Shown: positions 55,201 to 64,000 of the stretch, one piece after another
How positions within the stretch are numbered: position 1 is the stretch's first letter
Layout: the number at the start of each line of letters is the position of its first letter
Source of the DNA: Axinella damicornis
Taxonomy: Eukaryota; Porifera; Demospongiae; Axinellida; Axinellidae
NCBI GenBank assembly: GCA_963931865.1
Contig: OZ007509.1
Span: forward strand, 18,906,440 to 18,970,439
Length of the DNA stretch: 64,000 bases
Reading direction: 5' to 3'
The notes under the pieces: model-generated
Told to the model about the DNA's origin: nothing
The model's input: only the letters and a program-made list of their open reading frames with translations
Databases searched by the model: none
Made by a program: the position numbers and the translations under genes

Positions 55201-56246
55201 AGGGAGATGATATACATTGTACCTTCAAGGTGCCACAAAGTGGGTAGCAACATGGACTCACATATTGTAAAAAGCATTCTCCCACTCTCTCAGGACAGTT
55301 GGCATACTGCTCCAGAGCTTCCCGGAACTGTCTGCAGGGAACATTCATAAGAGCTGTATGAGAGGACCTGTACGGACTAGGGATAGGGACATGCACAAAC
55401 CAGAGGGTAAGACACGGAACTCAGTGATCATGGCACAAATCAGAGGGTAAGACACGGAACTCACTGATCATGGAACTTGAATATCTCTGGCAGGTTGCCA
55501 AACACGACGTTCCTCTTCCCTCTCAGTCGCAAGGGAATGCTCAGATTATTGGGGTCCATCTCGTCATAGTAGCTCTGAAAGGTGAGAGTTCATATAAAAA
55601 ATATATAAAATATATATATAAATTATATATGTGAAAGATTTATACTTCTCTCCCGCACTCCCCAATTCCTGTCTGCCTGTCTCTGTATAACTCCCTCTTC
55701 ATTTGTATCCCTGTATTGCATATGGACTGAAGTTCCTCTATCTAAGTCTTCGTTTACTGTACTGTGCCGTTTCGTTTACTTTACTTATCGTTATCAGTGT
55801 GTTTTTGTAAAACGTGTCTCATAAGCTCTCATGAGCTGGCTGCTTCTGGCAGGTGACATTAAAGTTCGATTGATTGATTGATTGATTGATTGGGGAAGTG
55901 TGTATGTGTGTGTACGTGTAGGGGGGTTGAAGACAGACAGACAGACACAGATAGGTACATACACAGACTCAGAATGAACTACCATATACAATGTACACAT
56001 CACTCTGACAGAGTGACCAGGTGCACAGTGTGTGAACTTTCCGGTCCAACAGTGATCTGCAGCTAACTCACTCACGTTTACGACACACTCCAGATCTCGG
56101 ACATAGTCTGCCTCCGTGGCAACGAGCTCCTTGTACACATACTGCCTCCCCTTCAGCATCTTGCCCTCATCCTCGCTATCCACACACTCACCACGCAGAA
56201 GGCTGTCGGTCTCACTGGAGCTGCCTTCAATGCTGGCTTGGGAGTT
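50297..56246 (-). CDS. Dbl-family DH domain plus two SH3 domains, no PH
   Basis: Ten - strand exons in matching phase: 56076-56246, 55465-55574, 55262-55331, 54478-54573, 54284-54376, 52990-53157, 52503-52779, 52132-52232, 51683-51959, 50297-50368. The first five plus the start of the sixth form a DH (RhoGEF) domain: KELVATEADYVRDLECVV, GKRNVVFGNLPEIFKFHD, EALEQYANCPERVGECFL, HEFQMYSTYYKN, and the signature LIKPIQRVTKYQLLLK|DMLKYS. A PH domain, normally next, is absent: exon six runs from the last DH helix straight to an acidic linker, and exons seven and nine are SH3 domains (TATSDYNPG, YGWWWVRA, GWVPASYLK). Exon ten repeats the SH3 exon tail (QGHPPP..TSEQLSRG) without an SH3. The start is not in view: the first exon begins in phase 0 and no upstream exon is convincing. 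There is no stop after exon ten except by read-through, and its phase matches the Roc-COR exon at 49664. Confidence 0.75.
50540..50850. repeat. Dispersed repeat shared with 59940-60670
   Basis: TGGTGGAGATACAAGCGCTTTTGTCT, GCCACCATTGCTCGAGC, AAAGGCCCACAAAGATTCTG, GTGTTAATTGGAACGAGCTG and GGCTACCAGTAGTGCGGTT recur in the same order at 59940-60670. Type unknown. Confidence 0.65.
51394..51570. mobile_element. 177-bp palindromic element at duplication edge
   Basis: GTGCAAGTACTAGGGCACAT, then GAATGTGGTCATCGTACAAT, CTGGGTACAA at the left is mirrored by TTGTACCCAG...GTACTTGCAC at the right. Its last 10 bases (51561-51570) are also the first bases of the 820-bp tandem duplication. Confidence 0.8.
51561..53157. 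repeat. 820-bp tandem duplication of SH3 exons
   Basis: Unit A (51561-52380) and unit B (52381 to about 53150) begin with the identical GTACTTGCACAGTACTGTCA and correspond base for base (offset 820) through the SH3 exon. They diverge in the TG-rich intron and in the DH-end exon. Unit A keeps a two-part exon with a (CT)n intron; unit B has lost that interval between CCAGTGACGAC repeats, fusing the DH end to the linker. Confidence 0.85.
53664..54165. mobile_element. TTAA-flanked MITE in intron
   Basis: TTAA|CTCTTTAGGGGCC at the left and GCTGGGAAAGGG|TTAA at the right. 502 bp, lies in the intron between exons 54284-54376 and 52990-53157, and encodes nothing. Same end type as 7290-7891 but a different interior; a fragment is at 11747. 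Confidence 0.7.
54195..54326. repeat. 72-bp tandem duplication of a DH exon end
   Basis: 60 bp containing the last 44 coding bases and the donor of exon 54284-54376 are duplicated (54195-54254 and 54267-54326). The extra copy would add a frameshift if spliced in, so it is probably silent. Confidence 0.8.
54580..55215. repeat. GGGA/GGGAGG purine tract filling an intron
   Basis: Imperfect repeats of GGGAGGGAGGG with GGAGGGAGAGACAGGGAGGG units. It spans nearly all of the intron between exons 55262-55331 and 54478-54573. The coding strand is C/T-rich. Long Pro/Ser/Leu frames on the - strand are artefacts. Confidence 0.9.
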
Positions 56247-56553
56247 CTGGAGAATAAATTCCAAAAATGTTGAGTCCGAAACACTGATCATCTGGGTTAG
56301 CCATCAACTATGTAACCACAAGGGCCAGGTACTGATTAGGGCACTGAGACCAAGGGATCTACATGATTTAGAAACCTGAGGGCCCTGGGCTGTAGCATCC
56401 CGAGCGCAGCGAAGGTGCTACTAAGGGCCCTAAATTGCATAGATCCCATTGGCCTCAGTGTCTAACTGATTTATAGTACAGCAACAGTAATTACGCTAGT
56501 GCTTAAGTTGTATATGTAATAGCATGGCTTTGCAGTGCAATTTGGGATAAATT

Positions 56554-57164
56554 TAGCCTTGTTCCCAGGCCCGAGACGGCGAGGAGAAAAGGGCCTGGTT
56601 TCCACTGTTTGCGCATGCGCTAACTAGCGGTGGAATTCCACCGGCACCGTGGACGTTCGATTATGTTTGTACACTTGTGACGTCGAAGTGGATAACGTCA
56701 TCCGTACAGTTAACTAACTAGCTAGAGAGTACCAAGTAGTGGCGTGCGTTACAACAGCTCTCGATCGTGCTCTCCTATGTCTTCAGGCGGCAAGGCGCTC
56801 CTGAATTGAGCTAGAACAGCGGCCTGCGATTGAACGATGGGATGTTTTCGTGTGGCTATCGTCGCACCGACCGGGTGGAGTCAGTATGCTACCAGAGTCT
56901 TCCGTTTGTTTTGAATAAAGAATGTCCGGTAAGTCTGTTGCTGGTGGCAGTGCAATTGTGGTTGTGTCGCCCCTCATCTCGCGGATCGAGGACCAGTGTA
57001 GCAAAATAGGTAGCGTCACACCCTCGACCATGTGACTACGGAGACGTCATTTGCACCCTCCCCCTTATGAATACGTGTTACGGTTACAGATAATTAAGCG
57101 CATGCGCAAACAGTGGAAACCAGGCCCTTTTCTCCTCGCCGTCTCGGGCCTGGGAACGAGGCTA
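56554..57164. mobile_element. Full-length foldback element, 9-bp target duplication
   Basis: 611 bp with inverted ends of about 66 bp: TAGCCTTGTTCCCAGGCCCG, AGACGGCGAGGAGAAAAGGG, CCTGGTTTCCACTGTTTGCG, CATGCGC, mirrored at 57099-57164. The flanking direct repeat is GGATAAATT (56545-56553 and 57165-57173). Nine-base duplications and long inverted ends are typical of Mutator-like elements; the assignment is inference. No transposase. Confidence 0.85.
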
Positions 57165-57173
57165 GGATAAATT

Positions 57174-58079
57174 GTACGAGTAATGCATTCAAGGTGTTAA
57201 AGTGCATGAGGTGAAGCTTTGGGGCAATTTGCCTTCCTCAATGCATTATGAGTGCAATTTATTCCAACATGTTAAACCATAATTATAGCTAGACTGCTCT
57301 CTTCCAACAAAGATGAATAGTGTACACAAAAAGAATCTACGAATGCACGACTTTGAAGACGCTTCCTCTGCTACTGTGGAATGGAGGTGCTTGGCTGGCA
57401 GAGAGCAAGTGGTGTAGTGGTAGTGGGAGAGGTGGCAGGTATGGCAATTCTGTTGGTCTCAATTGCCGAGAGACAGCGTGCAACAACACTGTAGAATTTG
57501 CCAACTCTTGTTCGGTAAGAAACGCCACAGTAGACGCAAAGACCAACTCTCTGCAAGTAACAAGATAAGCTACCTTCTCTCACTGTTTCATGGTAGCTCA
57601 GGACACTAATTATTTTCTGTGATTCCAATGTACCGATACCAGGAAATGTACTTATCCAAACACAGTTCCAAGACTTAGTACACATTTACAAAATACACTA
57701 TTCACAGTCAGTCTGATTCCTGGTCCAAATGCAGTGTGTGGCATGGCAGTTGATCAGGAAATGGGCATCGAACTGCCATCCCACGTACTGCATTTCGAGC
57801 GTTTGTGACGGTTGTAGCTGCATTTCGAGCGTTGACCAAGGACTGTTGTATTCCAGGAAATAGGCAAATAACAAACGATTTCTCTCCAAACGCAGCGCGA
57901 CAATACGCATGCGCAGTGTATTTGCCTCGTGCCCGTGCTTGCAATTACGTACCGGTACTCATAAACAGGCATGGTTTCGTGGGCCAGTGCAGTTAGCAGT
58001 ATAGCGGGCTAGCCCCACAAATTGGTAAGGTAAAGCAGGGTAACAATTTTCAAGAAATCAGCTCTAATTTCCGTCTGGA
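57174..58079. other. No gene seen
   Basis: Non-coding as far as I can tell. A short direct repeat GCATTTCGAGCGTT occurs at 57789 and 57820. Confidence 0.45.
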
Positions 58080-58380
58080 AGCAGATTTCATAGCTCTAGC
58101 TGCTGTTGTTCCTTTGCAATGTAGCCAAACATCAAGGCACATCAAAATTAGTGGGTGGGGTAACTTGGAACAGTAGCTAGCAACACAATGCAAAATAGGA
58201 GTGTAGCTAAAATCCTGTGTTTGCACCAGTTCAGCCCTAGTGCCAATGGGTAGTTAAGTCACTTTGCACTGATCTGATCCTGCTGACTCTTGCTGGTAAG
58301 TTTCCACTTTCAGAAAAATTGAAATTCAGTGAAATAGAAGACTCAAAGCTAGCTGGCTCCCGTGTGATGGGACTTCAGAC
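58080..58380. repeat. Dispersed repeat, inverted copy of 16480-16900
   Basis: ATTAGTGGGTGGGGTA, CACTGATCTGATCCTG, GGTAAGTTTC and TCAGAAAAATTGAAAT match the other copy in reverse complement. Confidence 0.6.
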
Positions 58381-59014
58381 TTCCAGACTCGGTGCAAGTG
58401 TTAAGCAGGCATAGTAGTTTGTATGTACCAAGTCTGAGCTTGAACCTCATCTTCTCCTCAGTGCTAGAAAACATTGTTCCAAGTTACCCCGCTTTACCAA
58501 GTTACCCCGCCTTACCTTACCGAGACTACAGTGCAGTAAGGTGCGAAGTTCAGTTCACTGAGAAGATGGAAAACGTCCCTTCGAGGAGGACGAACGCATT
58601 AGCGAGGTTCTGCATCCCTTGCCTAACACGAAGATCCACGCTGAGTTAGCTCATTGTGGCGAACGGTTCTTAGCAGCAAGACGTTCTCGTAATATGCATC
58701 ATACTACCGGCAGACCTCACCTATAGCTAGTTCACCCCGCGGAGTGGTCGAGCGCTGACAGCTAGCTCCGGCTCCATTGCATAGTGCCAGCAAAGGTCCA
58801 CACTGTGGTGCCTACACGTGTGCACGCGCTTCAAACCAGGATAGCCAGTCTGCGGACGAGATCGCAGAAGCCGCTCCCACACAATTGCAATTAAAGTGTG
58901 ACGGATATATATATTTATATATTACAAGTAGCTTCGCTCGCTTCGCTCGCTCAGCTACTTCCCCCTTGTCCGCCTACGTGAGTAATTTGGTGCCGGACAG
59001 CTCTCTGTCAGAGC

Positions 59015-59245
59015 TGCTGCTCCCCGATTGCGTCCGCTTCAGCTGCTGCTCCCCGATTACATTGATCTGCTTCAACTGCTGCTCCCCGTTTGCGTCCGCT
59101 TCAGTTGCTGCTCGCCACTTGTGTCTCAGCTTCAGCTGCTACTGCGTCCGTTTCCCGATTGCGTCCGCTTCAACTGCTGCTCCGGCTTCACCTGCAGCTC
59201 CCCGATTGCGTCCGCTTTGACTGCTGCTGCTCACTGATATTGCAT
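59015..59245. repeat. About 29-bp minisatellite
   Basis: GCGTCCGCTTCAACTGCTGC plus TCCCCGATT repeated about eight times with variation. The three open frames over it are Cys/Ser/Leu low-complexity readings. Confidence 0.75.
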
Positions 59246-59589
59246 CCGTCAGCTGTTCTAGAAGCTTCCAGCTAGCCCATGGCCAACATTCTTCGCGGAG
59301 TTTGAGGTTCAATGATACGAAGGTCGCGCGTCACTAGTCTAGTCCCGCCCCACGAACATCCCACTTCCGTTACACACACACACACACACAAACACACGGT
59401 TATTACACTACTGGTAGGGAATTAATTTGTACACTACTGGTAGGGAATTAATTTGGACCAAAAATTGAAAAACTCCTGAGCACAGTGGGGGACATGGAGA
59501 GATTCTGACTGCACCATCATCATTCTAATTTTTGACTGACACAAACGTATAATAATTGTGCTGAAATTCATCTTTGTGGTGGAGTTATG

Positions 59590-59615
59590 ACCCTAACCCT
59601 AAACCTAACCCTAAC
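59590..59615. repeat. Interstitial telomere-like repeat
   Basis: Four CCCTAA units with one A-for-C change (ACCCTAACCCTAAACCTAAC and CCTAAC). TTAGGG is the animal telomere repeat, so this is a short internal telomeric tract. Confidence 0.7.
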
Positions 59616-59939
59616 TTTTGGCCTCCTTGTGTGGGTGGATTTTTTTTTTCGTTCCGGATCCGCTGGGAATGAGACAGCCACGTAGCTACATGTGCGCACT
59701 AACTGAGACGATCCGAGCTTACCAATGGAGCTGTAAGTACGTGCTGGTGGATGCAATCAGAGTCTGCTCGGGGTGAGAGTAATACCGGAGTACCATTCTG
59801 AAGGGTCAGCTTGCCTTGCCGGTGAGATGCACCGGTTACCAGGCCAGGAGTGCGGTGACTATTTACGAATGCCCTACAACGGTTCTGACTATACCATCCG
59901 CGATGATCGTGATCGCTACCATGTACTGACCAAACGTAG

Positions 59940-60670
59940 GATTTTGGTGCTGAAACTCACCTTGGTGGTGGAGATATGAGCGCTTTTGTCTCGCCGTTGG
60001 CCGCCATTGCTCGAGCGCTCCATCGACTTCCGGTGGGAGTACCGTCCTTAGGAAAGGCACACAAAGATTCTGACCGCACGGCTGTGATCGCTGTCGTTCA
60101 CTGACGCTTACATGCAGAAACTCACCGTGCTGGCTAAATTGTGAGCGCTGTAATAATGTCTTGTCTTCCTTTTGGTCGCCATTGCTCGCGATCGACTGAG
60201 CGTACAGTCGATTGCAGTTGCGTTTGAACACTGCGTATTGCGTGGATTATCACGGAAACTGTGTTCTGCAAATAATATTATGACACTCACGCAAAGTGTC
60301 TGCATGGCTTCCAGACTCTTGCGTATTCAAGGCCGTGCCATTTCCGTGAAGCTCCACCCACAGAAAGTTCTTGCCGCACATGGTCACGCAATGCGCAATG
60401 TTCAAACGCAACTGCAATCGACTGTAGTTGCCACGTGGCATGTGCGTTAATTGGAACGAATTGCAATACTTAGCTTTCGCTATATAGCTACGGCGAGTCG
60501 CAACCGCCGCTATGAATGGTTTTATTCGCAATCGGTACTTGAGAGCACTCTCTGATCTTCCCTATATATAGCTATCATGGTACTCACGTGATGTGTGATA
60601 ACTGGAACGAACTGTCACACTTCGCTTGTGCTACCGTTTAACCGCGGCTACCAGGAGTGCGGTTGTCCCT
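59940..60670. repeat. Dispersed repeat with internal inverted arms
   Basis: Shares several words with 50540-50850. Between 60205 and 60425 it contains inverted arms of about 42 bp (CAGTCGATTGCAGTTGCGTT, TGAACACTGCGTATTGCGTG and their reverse complement at 60384-60425), with two mismatches. Confidence 0.65.
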
Positions 60671-61071
60671 CGAAATCTTAATGTATTGATGTATTGACAT
60701 ATACAGACGCGACATGACTACACTGCACGATTAGTTGCCTTGCGCTCGGCAACAACGGTCCATCCAATCTAGCGATACAAATTCATTTCCTGGAATTTCT
60801 ACGATTCTAATCCTATGGTAGTGAATTTTGTTTTTATAGCTAGCTACCATTTTATTAGCATAAATACGGTAATCTGATTGGTGAAATTTGTACAACTATA
60901 CTCTAATTGTAAGCTGAGTCATTTTAGGCTCGGCATTTCCAGTGATGTCAGAAAAGCATACAAAAAGGGGATTGAACCACAAGGCTGCCACTTTTGTTGA
61001 AGCGTAGTGTTTGAATGGACAAGATTGTCTGCAAGGTGGCCAGCCTGGATTTAGCGCTCTATGTACATGTA

Positions 61072-61709
61072 CCATAGTCTCTCGAAAATACCCCCCCCCC
61101 CCCCCTTTTTCGCGACAAGTTGTTGTCATTTATTACTTGAAAGTACGCCCATCCTATTTGCTCGAGCAGGAAAGCATTTGAATAACTCCGGAGGACGTGC
61201 TGCAGGTGGGACTAACAAATGAAGTAGACCCACCCAAGTACATCAAATAACATGCAAATATACGAGTGCCATACTGCAACAGTCATTCTAGCAAGGCTTT
61301 ACTACTACTACTCCCTTAGTGAGCAGGAACAATCTCTTCGTGTGAGTAGCTGCAGGAACAGCAAACAAGACACTGCAGGAGTGCTTGAATGACGTGGAGC
61401 GCGCAGACCGTCTTCGGGACTTGCTGCTTCCGAGAAATCCGTAGTCTGCTAGTGCTATGCTAGGCGATTGCACACACGAAGACACAAACATGCAATGCAC
61501 AGTGCGTGCACGGTCTCATGTCATGCATTCAGTACACAGCTGATTATGCGATGGCATACAACATAATGAAATTCATTGAAATCAGTACCGCGATAGCCAT
61601 CCTTTCGAAATGGGTGGGCCTATTTTCGAGAGAGGGGATCCTCGAAAATACGCCTATCTCCCTCTTTGAGCAGCCACTAAAGTTAATCCATATTTTCGAG
61701 AGACTACGG
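61072..61709. mobile_element. CCGTAG-family MITE
   Basis: TA|CCATAGTCTCTCGAAAATAC at the left, TATTTTCGAGAGACTACGG|TA at the right. 638 bp with a TA target duplication. The TTTTCGAGAG motif recurs inside near 61622. Confidence 0.7.
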
Positions 61710-61711
61710 TA

Positions 61712-63306
61712 GTAGTGCTGCCATAGACCTGGATGCTCTCAAAGCTTCAGCAGCAGCAGAAACACAAGCAGTGAATAAACCGGCGTGTATCAAGATAGAG
61801 GGATCGGGCTGAAAGCTGAAATATCGATCAAGGTAGCAAGGGAAAAGTGATTGGAGTGAGCGACTAGGAGCTAGCGTACTGTCTGTGTCCAACGGTAGAC
61901 ATGCGTACATACAAATGGAAGGGAAACATGCTGAGCTCAACTTCTTCGTCAACCTGATCTTCTTCAGTGAGTTGAAACTCAGTTTGGACGCAGAAAGTTA
62001 TGAAGCACATATGCCGAACCATTCATGAACTACAGTACATAGCTAATTTTAATATCTCAGTGCACGGGGCCACAGTTACCAAATTGCCAGACACAATGCC
62101 ACTTTAGTTGGTTGGTTGTTTCTCCCCTCAGGCAAAAAAGTACTCGGAGTGGCAATTTGGTACTTGCAGAGATTCTAGCCTTTTTATGCCGTCAAAACCG
62201 CTCCCTATCCCCCCTAGGCCCTCTCGCTACCTCCATTTCAGCTCTGCACATGGGCGCTGCACCACAGATGTCCTCTTGGTGGACGTGGGCGCCCACAGCC
62301 CACTCGCTGCCTGTACCTTCAAGCGATTCGACCCAGCCAAGTGTTTTCTGACGTGATATACGCTCAGTGATGAGAGATCTGCAGAGCTTCTTGGTAGGAG
62401 GACGCGCTTCTTCCACGACCTCGGATCGTCAACGCGCTCGTCACCTTCATTGCACGTGTCCATTACTCGTGCACTTCCGTATATCTTATTACTTGGACCG
62501 TATACCTCCGTATACTACACACACGTCATTATGACATCATGGTTGGTTGTTGGTTCTGCGTCGGCAAAAAAGTGAACGGTGGCCCCGTGTCTCAGTGAGT
62601 TCTTTGCAGTTTGAGCCTCTGTATCAAGGTTTCACACAGTTTGAATGTGTATTCGTTCAGGCTTATTGTGTCACTTTAGACGTAGCTACACTGAAGTGAT
62701 TTGTGTGTCTGGCTTAATCACTCAACTCTGAATTGGAAAACTGTTTAAACGTTTGACACTCCCAGCAGTGAATCTAAGTTGATCCAGGAAGCAACTTAGA
62801 CAACGTCTGGAAGCAACTTAGACCACCACATGAATTCTAATAAGAGCACTACGCTCGCTAAATAAAAGCACTGGCACGCAACGGCAACATCAAAGCCCCC
62901 GACTTATTCATGATGTAAACTAATTTGCATGTAGTTGCATGACAAATGAATTATTGATAATGTGTACTAATAGAGGAATGACAGTCATTGCTAGCTGTGC
63001 ACAGCACAATCCCCTACATTACAGACATCAGAAAACAATTTTGTTCTCAAACACCAGCATACCGTAGTCAGGAGGTCAATGAATTCATTTGGTATTTCCA
63101 ATTGCAGAGTTTCTAGAAGAAGACTTCAGAGCTTAATAAAGAGTAGCTTGGGGTAAGAGTTGAGCTGAACAGTGCGCTCATTAATAACACGCAACTACAT
63201 ACGGTAGTGACGTTAGTGCTCTGGACTAGTTGACATGCAAGAAAAGTAGTTGACAGCATTAGTTAGGAACAAGTCATTAATCATTCCGGCCCTCGAAACC
63301 CTGTTA
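61712..63306. other. No gene supported
   Basis: Several short frames exist (for example near 62108-62463 on both strands) but none shows a recognisable domain or consistent splicing. Two related stretches containing TGGTTGGTTG...GGCAAAAAAGT occur at 62110 and 62539. Confidence 0.4.
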
Positions 63307-63805
63307 CCGTTAGATAAAAATATTTCGTGTGTAAATTTTTTGTGGAGTTAAATTTTCGTAGTATAACTCATCAACGAAAAATGTTTAACGATCATTGTGT
63401 CAAGAATGGAGACGAACGAACAAGCTGCTGCTATGCCATTGTCACTGACGTACCGACAAAGCGTTCTTCTGGGCTGTATCTCCTGTACGGCCCGCGCTTC
63501 TTCCCTTCCACTTCGGCCCGTTTGTCAATTTGAGCACCTCCCGATTCGCTGAGGCAATACCTCGTGAAGGAACGGAGAGCGACAGAGATCTTTTGGGATC
63601 GGGGAATCCATCTGCGGGCTTGAGGAATCGCAGAACTTGAAGGACTGTGAGCGCAGCACAGGTGAATTCAGTAAGTTTACACGTGGCTGACCATAAAAAA
63701 TTATTCGTTGCTGTTAATATCTGTTGTAAATAAATTTCGTGCGTTAAATTTTCATGGTTGAGGGCAACTACAACAAAAATTTCCCAAAAATTTCCCAATC
63801 TATGG
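63307..63805. mobile_element. CCGTAG-family MITE, diverged
   Basis: TA|CCGTTAGATAAAAATATTTC at the left and AAATTTCCCAATCTATGG|TA at the right, similar in layout to 49788-50256. About 499 bp with a TA target duplication. Confidence 0.6.
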
Positions 63806-64000
63806 TATTAGCCACCTGCTGTCAAGATATAGGCGCATCTCCAATTATGCTGCAACTAACCTGTCTCCTTGTGGCCATTAGTCTTATTCCCATGCCCCCC
63901 TACAGCAAGAATGCTGACAGTGCATGAGCTGCCTTCACTGTTCAACTCTTGTAATTCTCCCCCCCTCCAGTACTGCACCTTTCCACATACCTGCTTCCTG

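Noticed and set aside
54423..55396. Pro/Leu/Ser-rich - strand frames of almost 300 codons
   Set aside because: They cover the GGGA tract of an intron between DH exons.
58777..59240. Three overlapping + strand frames rich in Cys, Ser, Leu
   Set aside because: Explained by the 29-bp minisatellite.
63840..63960. Possible - strand exon with a GTTAGT donor upstream of the DH exons
   Set aside because: No recognisable protein, and its end phase in the best frame does not match the DH exon at 56246.

Overview
The window looks like nuclear DNA of an early-branching animal, most likely a sponge. The genes are spliced (GT-AG, many introns), the proteins belong to animal signalling families (Dbl-type RhoGEF, DOCK RhoGEF, Roc-COR-Death, ATF4-like bZIP, sarcoplasmic calcium-binding protein), and the intergenic DNA is packed with short non-autonomous DNA transposons, tRNA-derived SINEs, minisatellites and long G/C homopolymers. 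The sponge assignment rests on the family mix and is an inference.

Left part (1-19 kb, genes on +): a TATA-driven, intronless SCP-type EF-hand gene (2583-3146) and a broken copy of it (6061-6613); a long ATF4-like bZIP gene (12635-14455); a DUF4326-like ORF overlapping an unrecognised ORF (17316-18183). The SCP and bZIP genes both carry a perfect palindromic CRE (TGACGTCA) just upstream of a TATA-like box. The rest is repeats: TTAA-flanked piggyBac-like MITEs, TA-flanked CCGTAG elements, a tRNA-Ser-derived SINE nested in a MITE, and remnants of transposon genes.

Middle (19-31 kb, - strand): the last exons of a DOCK9/10/11-type (zizimin) RacGEF/Cdc42GEF gene (19120-21697) abut a 200-N gap. 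Across the gap lie the first seven exons of a Dbl/MCF2L-like gene with SEC14 and spectrin-like regions (22090-30953). Both genes are cut at the same gap, so that join hides a large missing piece or is wrong. Then come a kelch fragment, a GT92 glycosyltransferase with a 25-residue repeat stalk (33195-35417, +), and a 710-residue coiled-coil protein ending in a CaaX-like box (38877-41009, -).

Right part (43.5-56.3 kb, - strand): a chain of exons with matching intron phases that reads DH - SH3 - SH3 - linker - Roc-COR - Death - two tandem cassette exons - tail transmembrane segment (56246 down to 44864), followed by one further Death-domain terminal exon (43584-43882) in the same splice phase. 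Either this is one unusual gene joining a PH-less RhoGEF to a Roc-COR-Death receptor-like protein, or two adjacent genes. The SH3 exons arose by an 820-bp tandem duplication whose edge falls inside the end of a foldback element. From 56.5 to 64 kb I see mainly mobile elements and repeats and no convincing gene.

At least four transposon families with recognisable ends and target duplications are present. The most notable is a foldback family with ends TAGCCTCGTTCCCAG and 9-bp target duplications, with copies from 611 bp down to a 37-bp copy made of the two ends alone.
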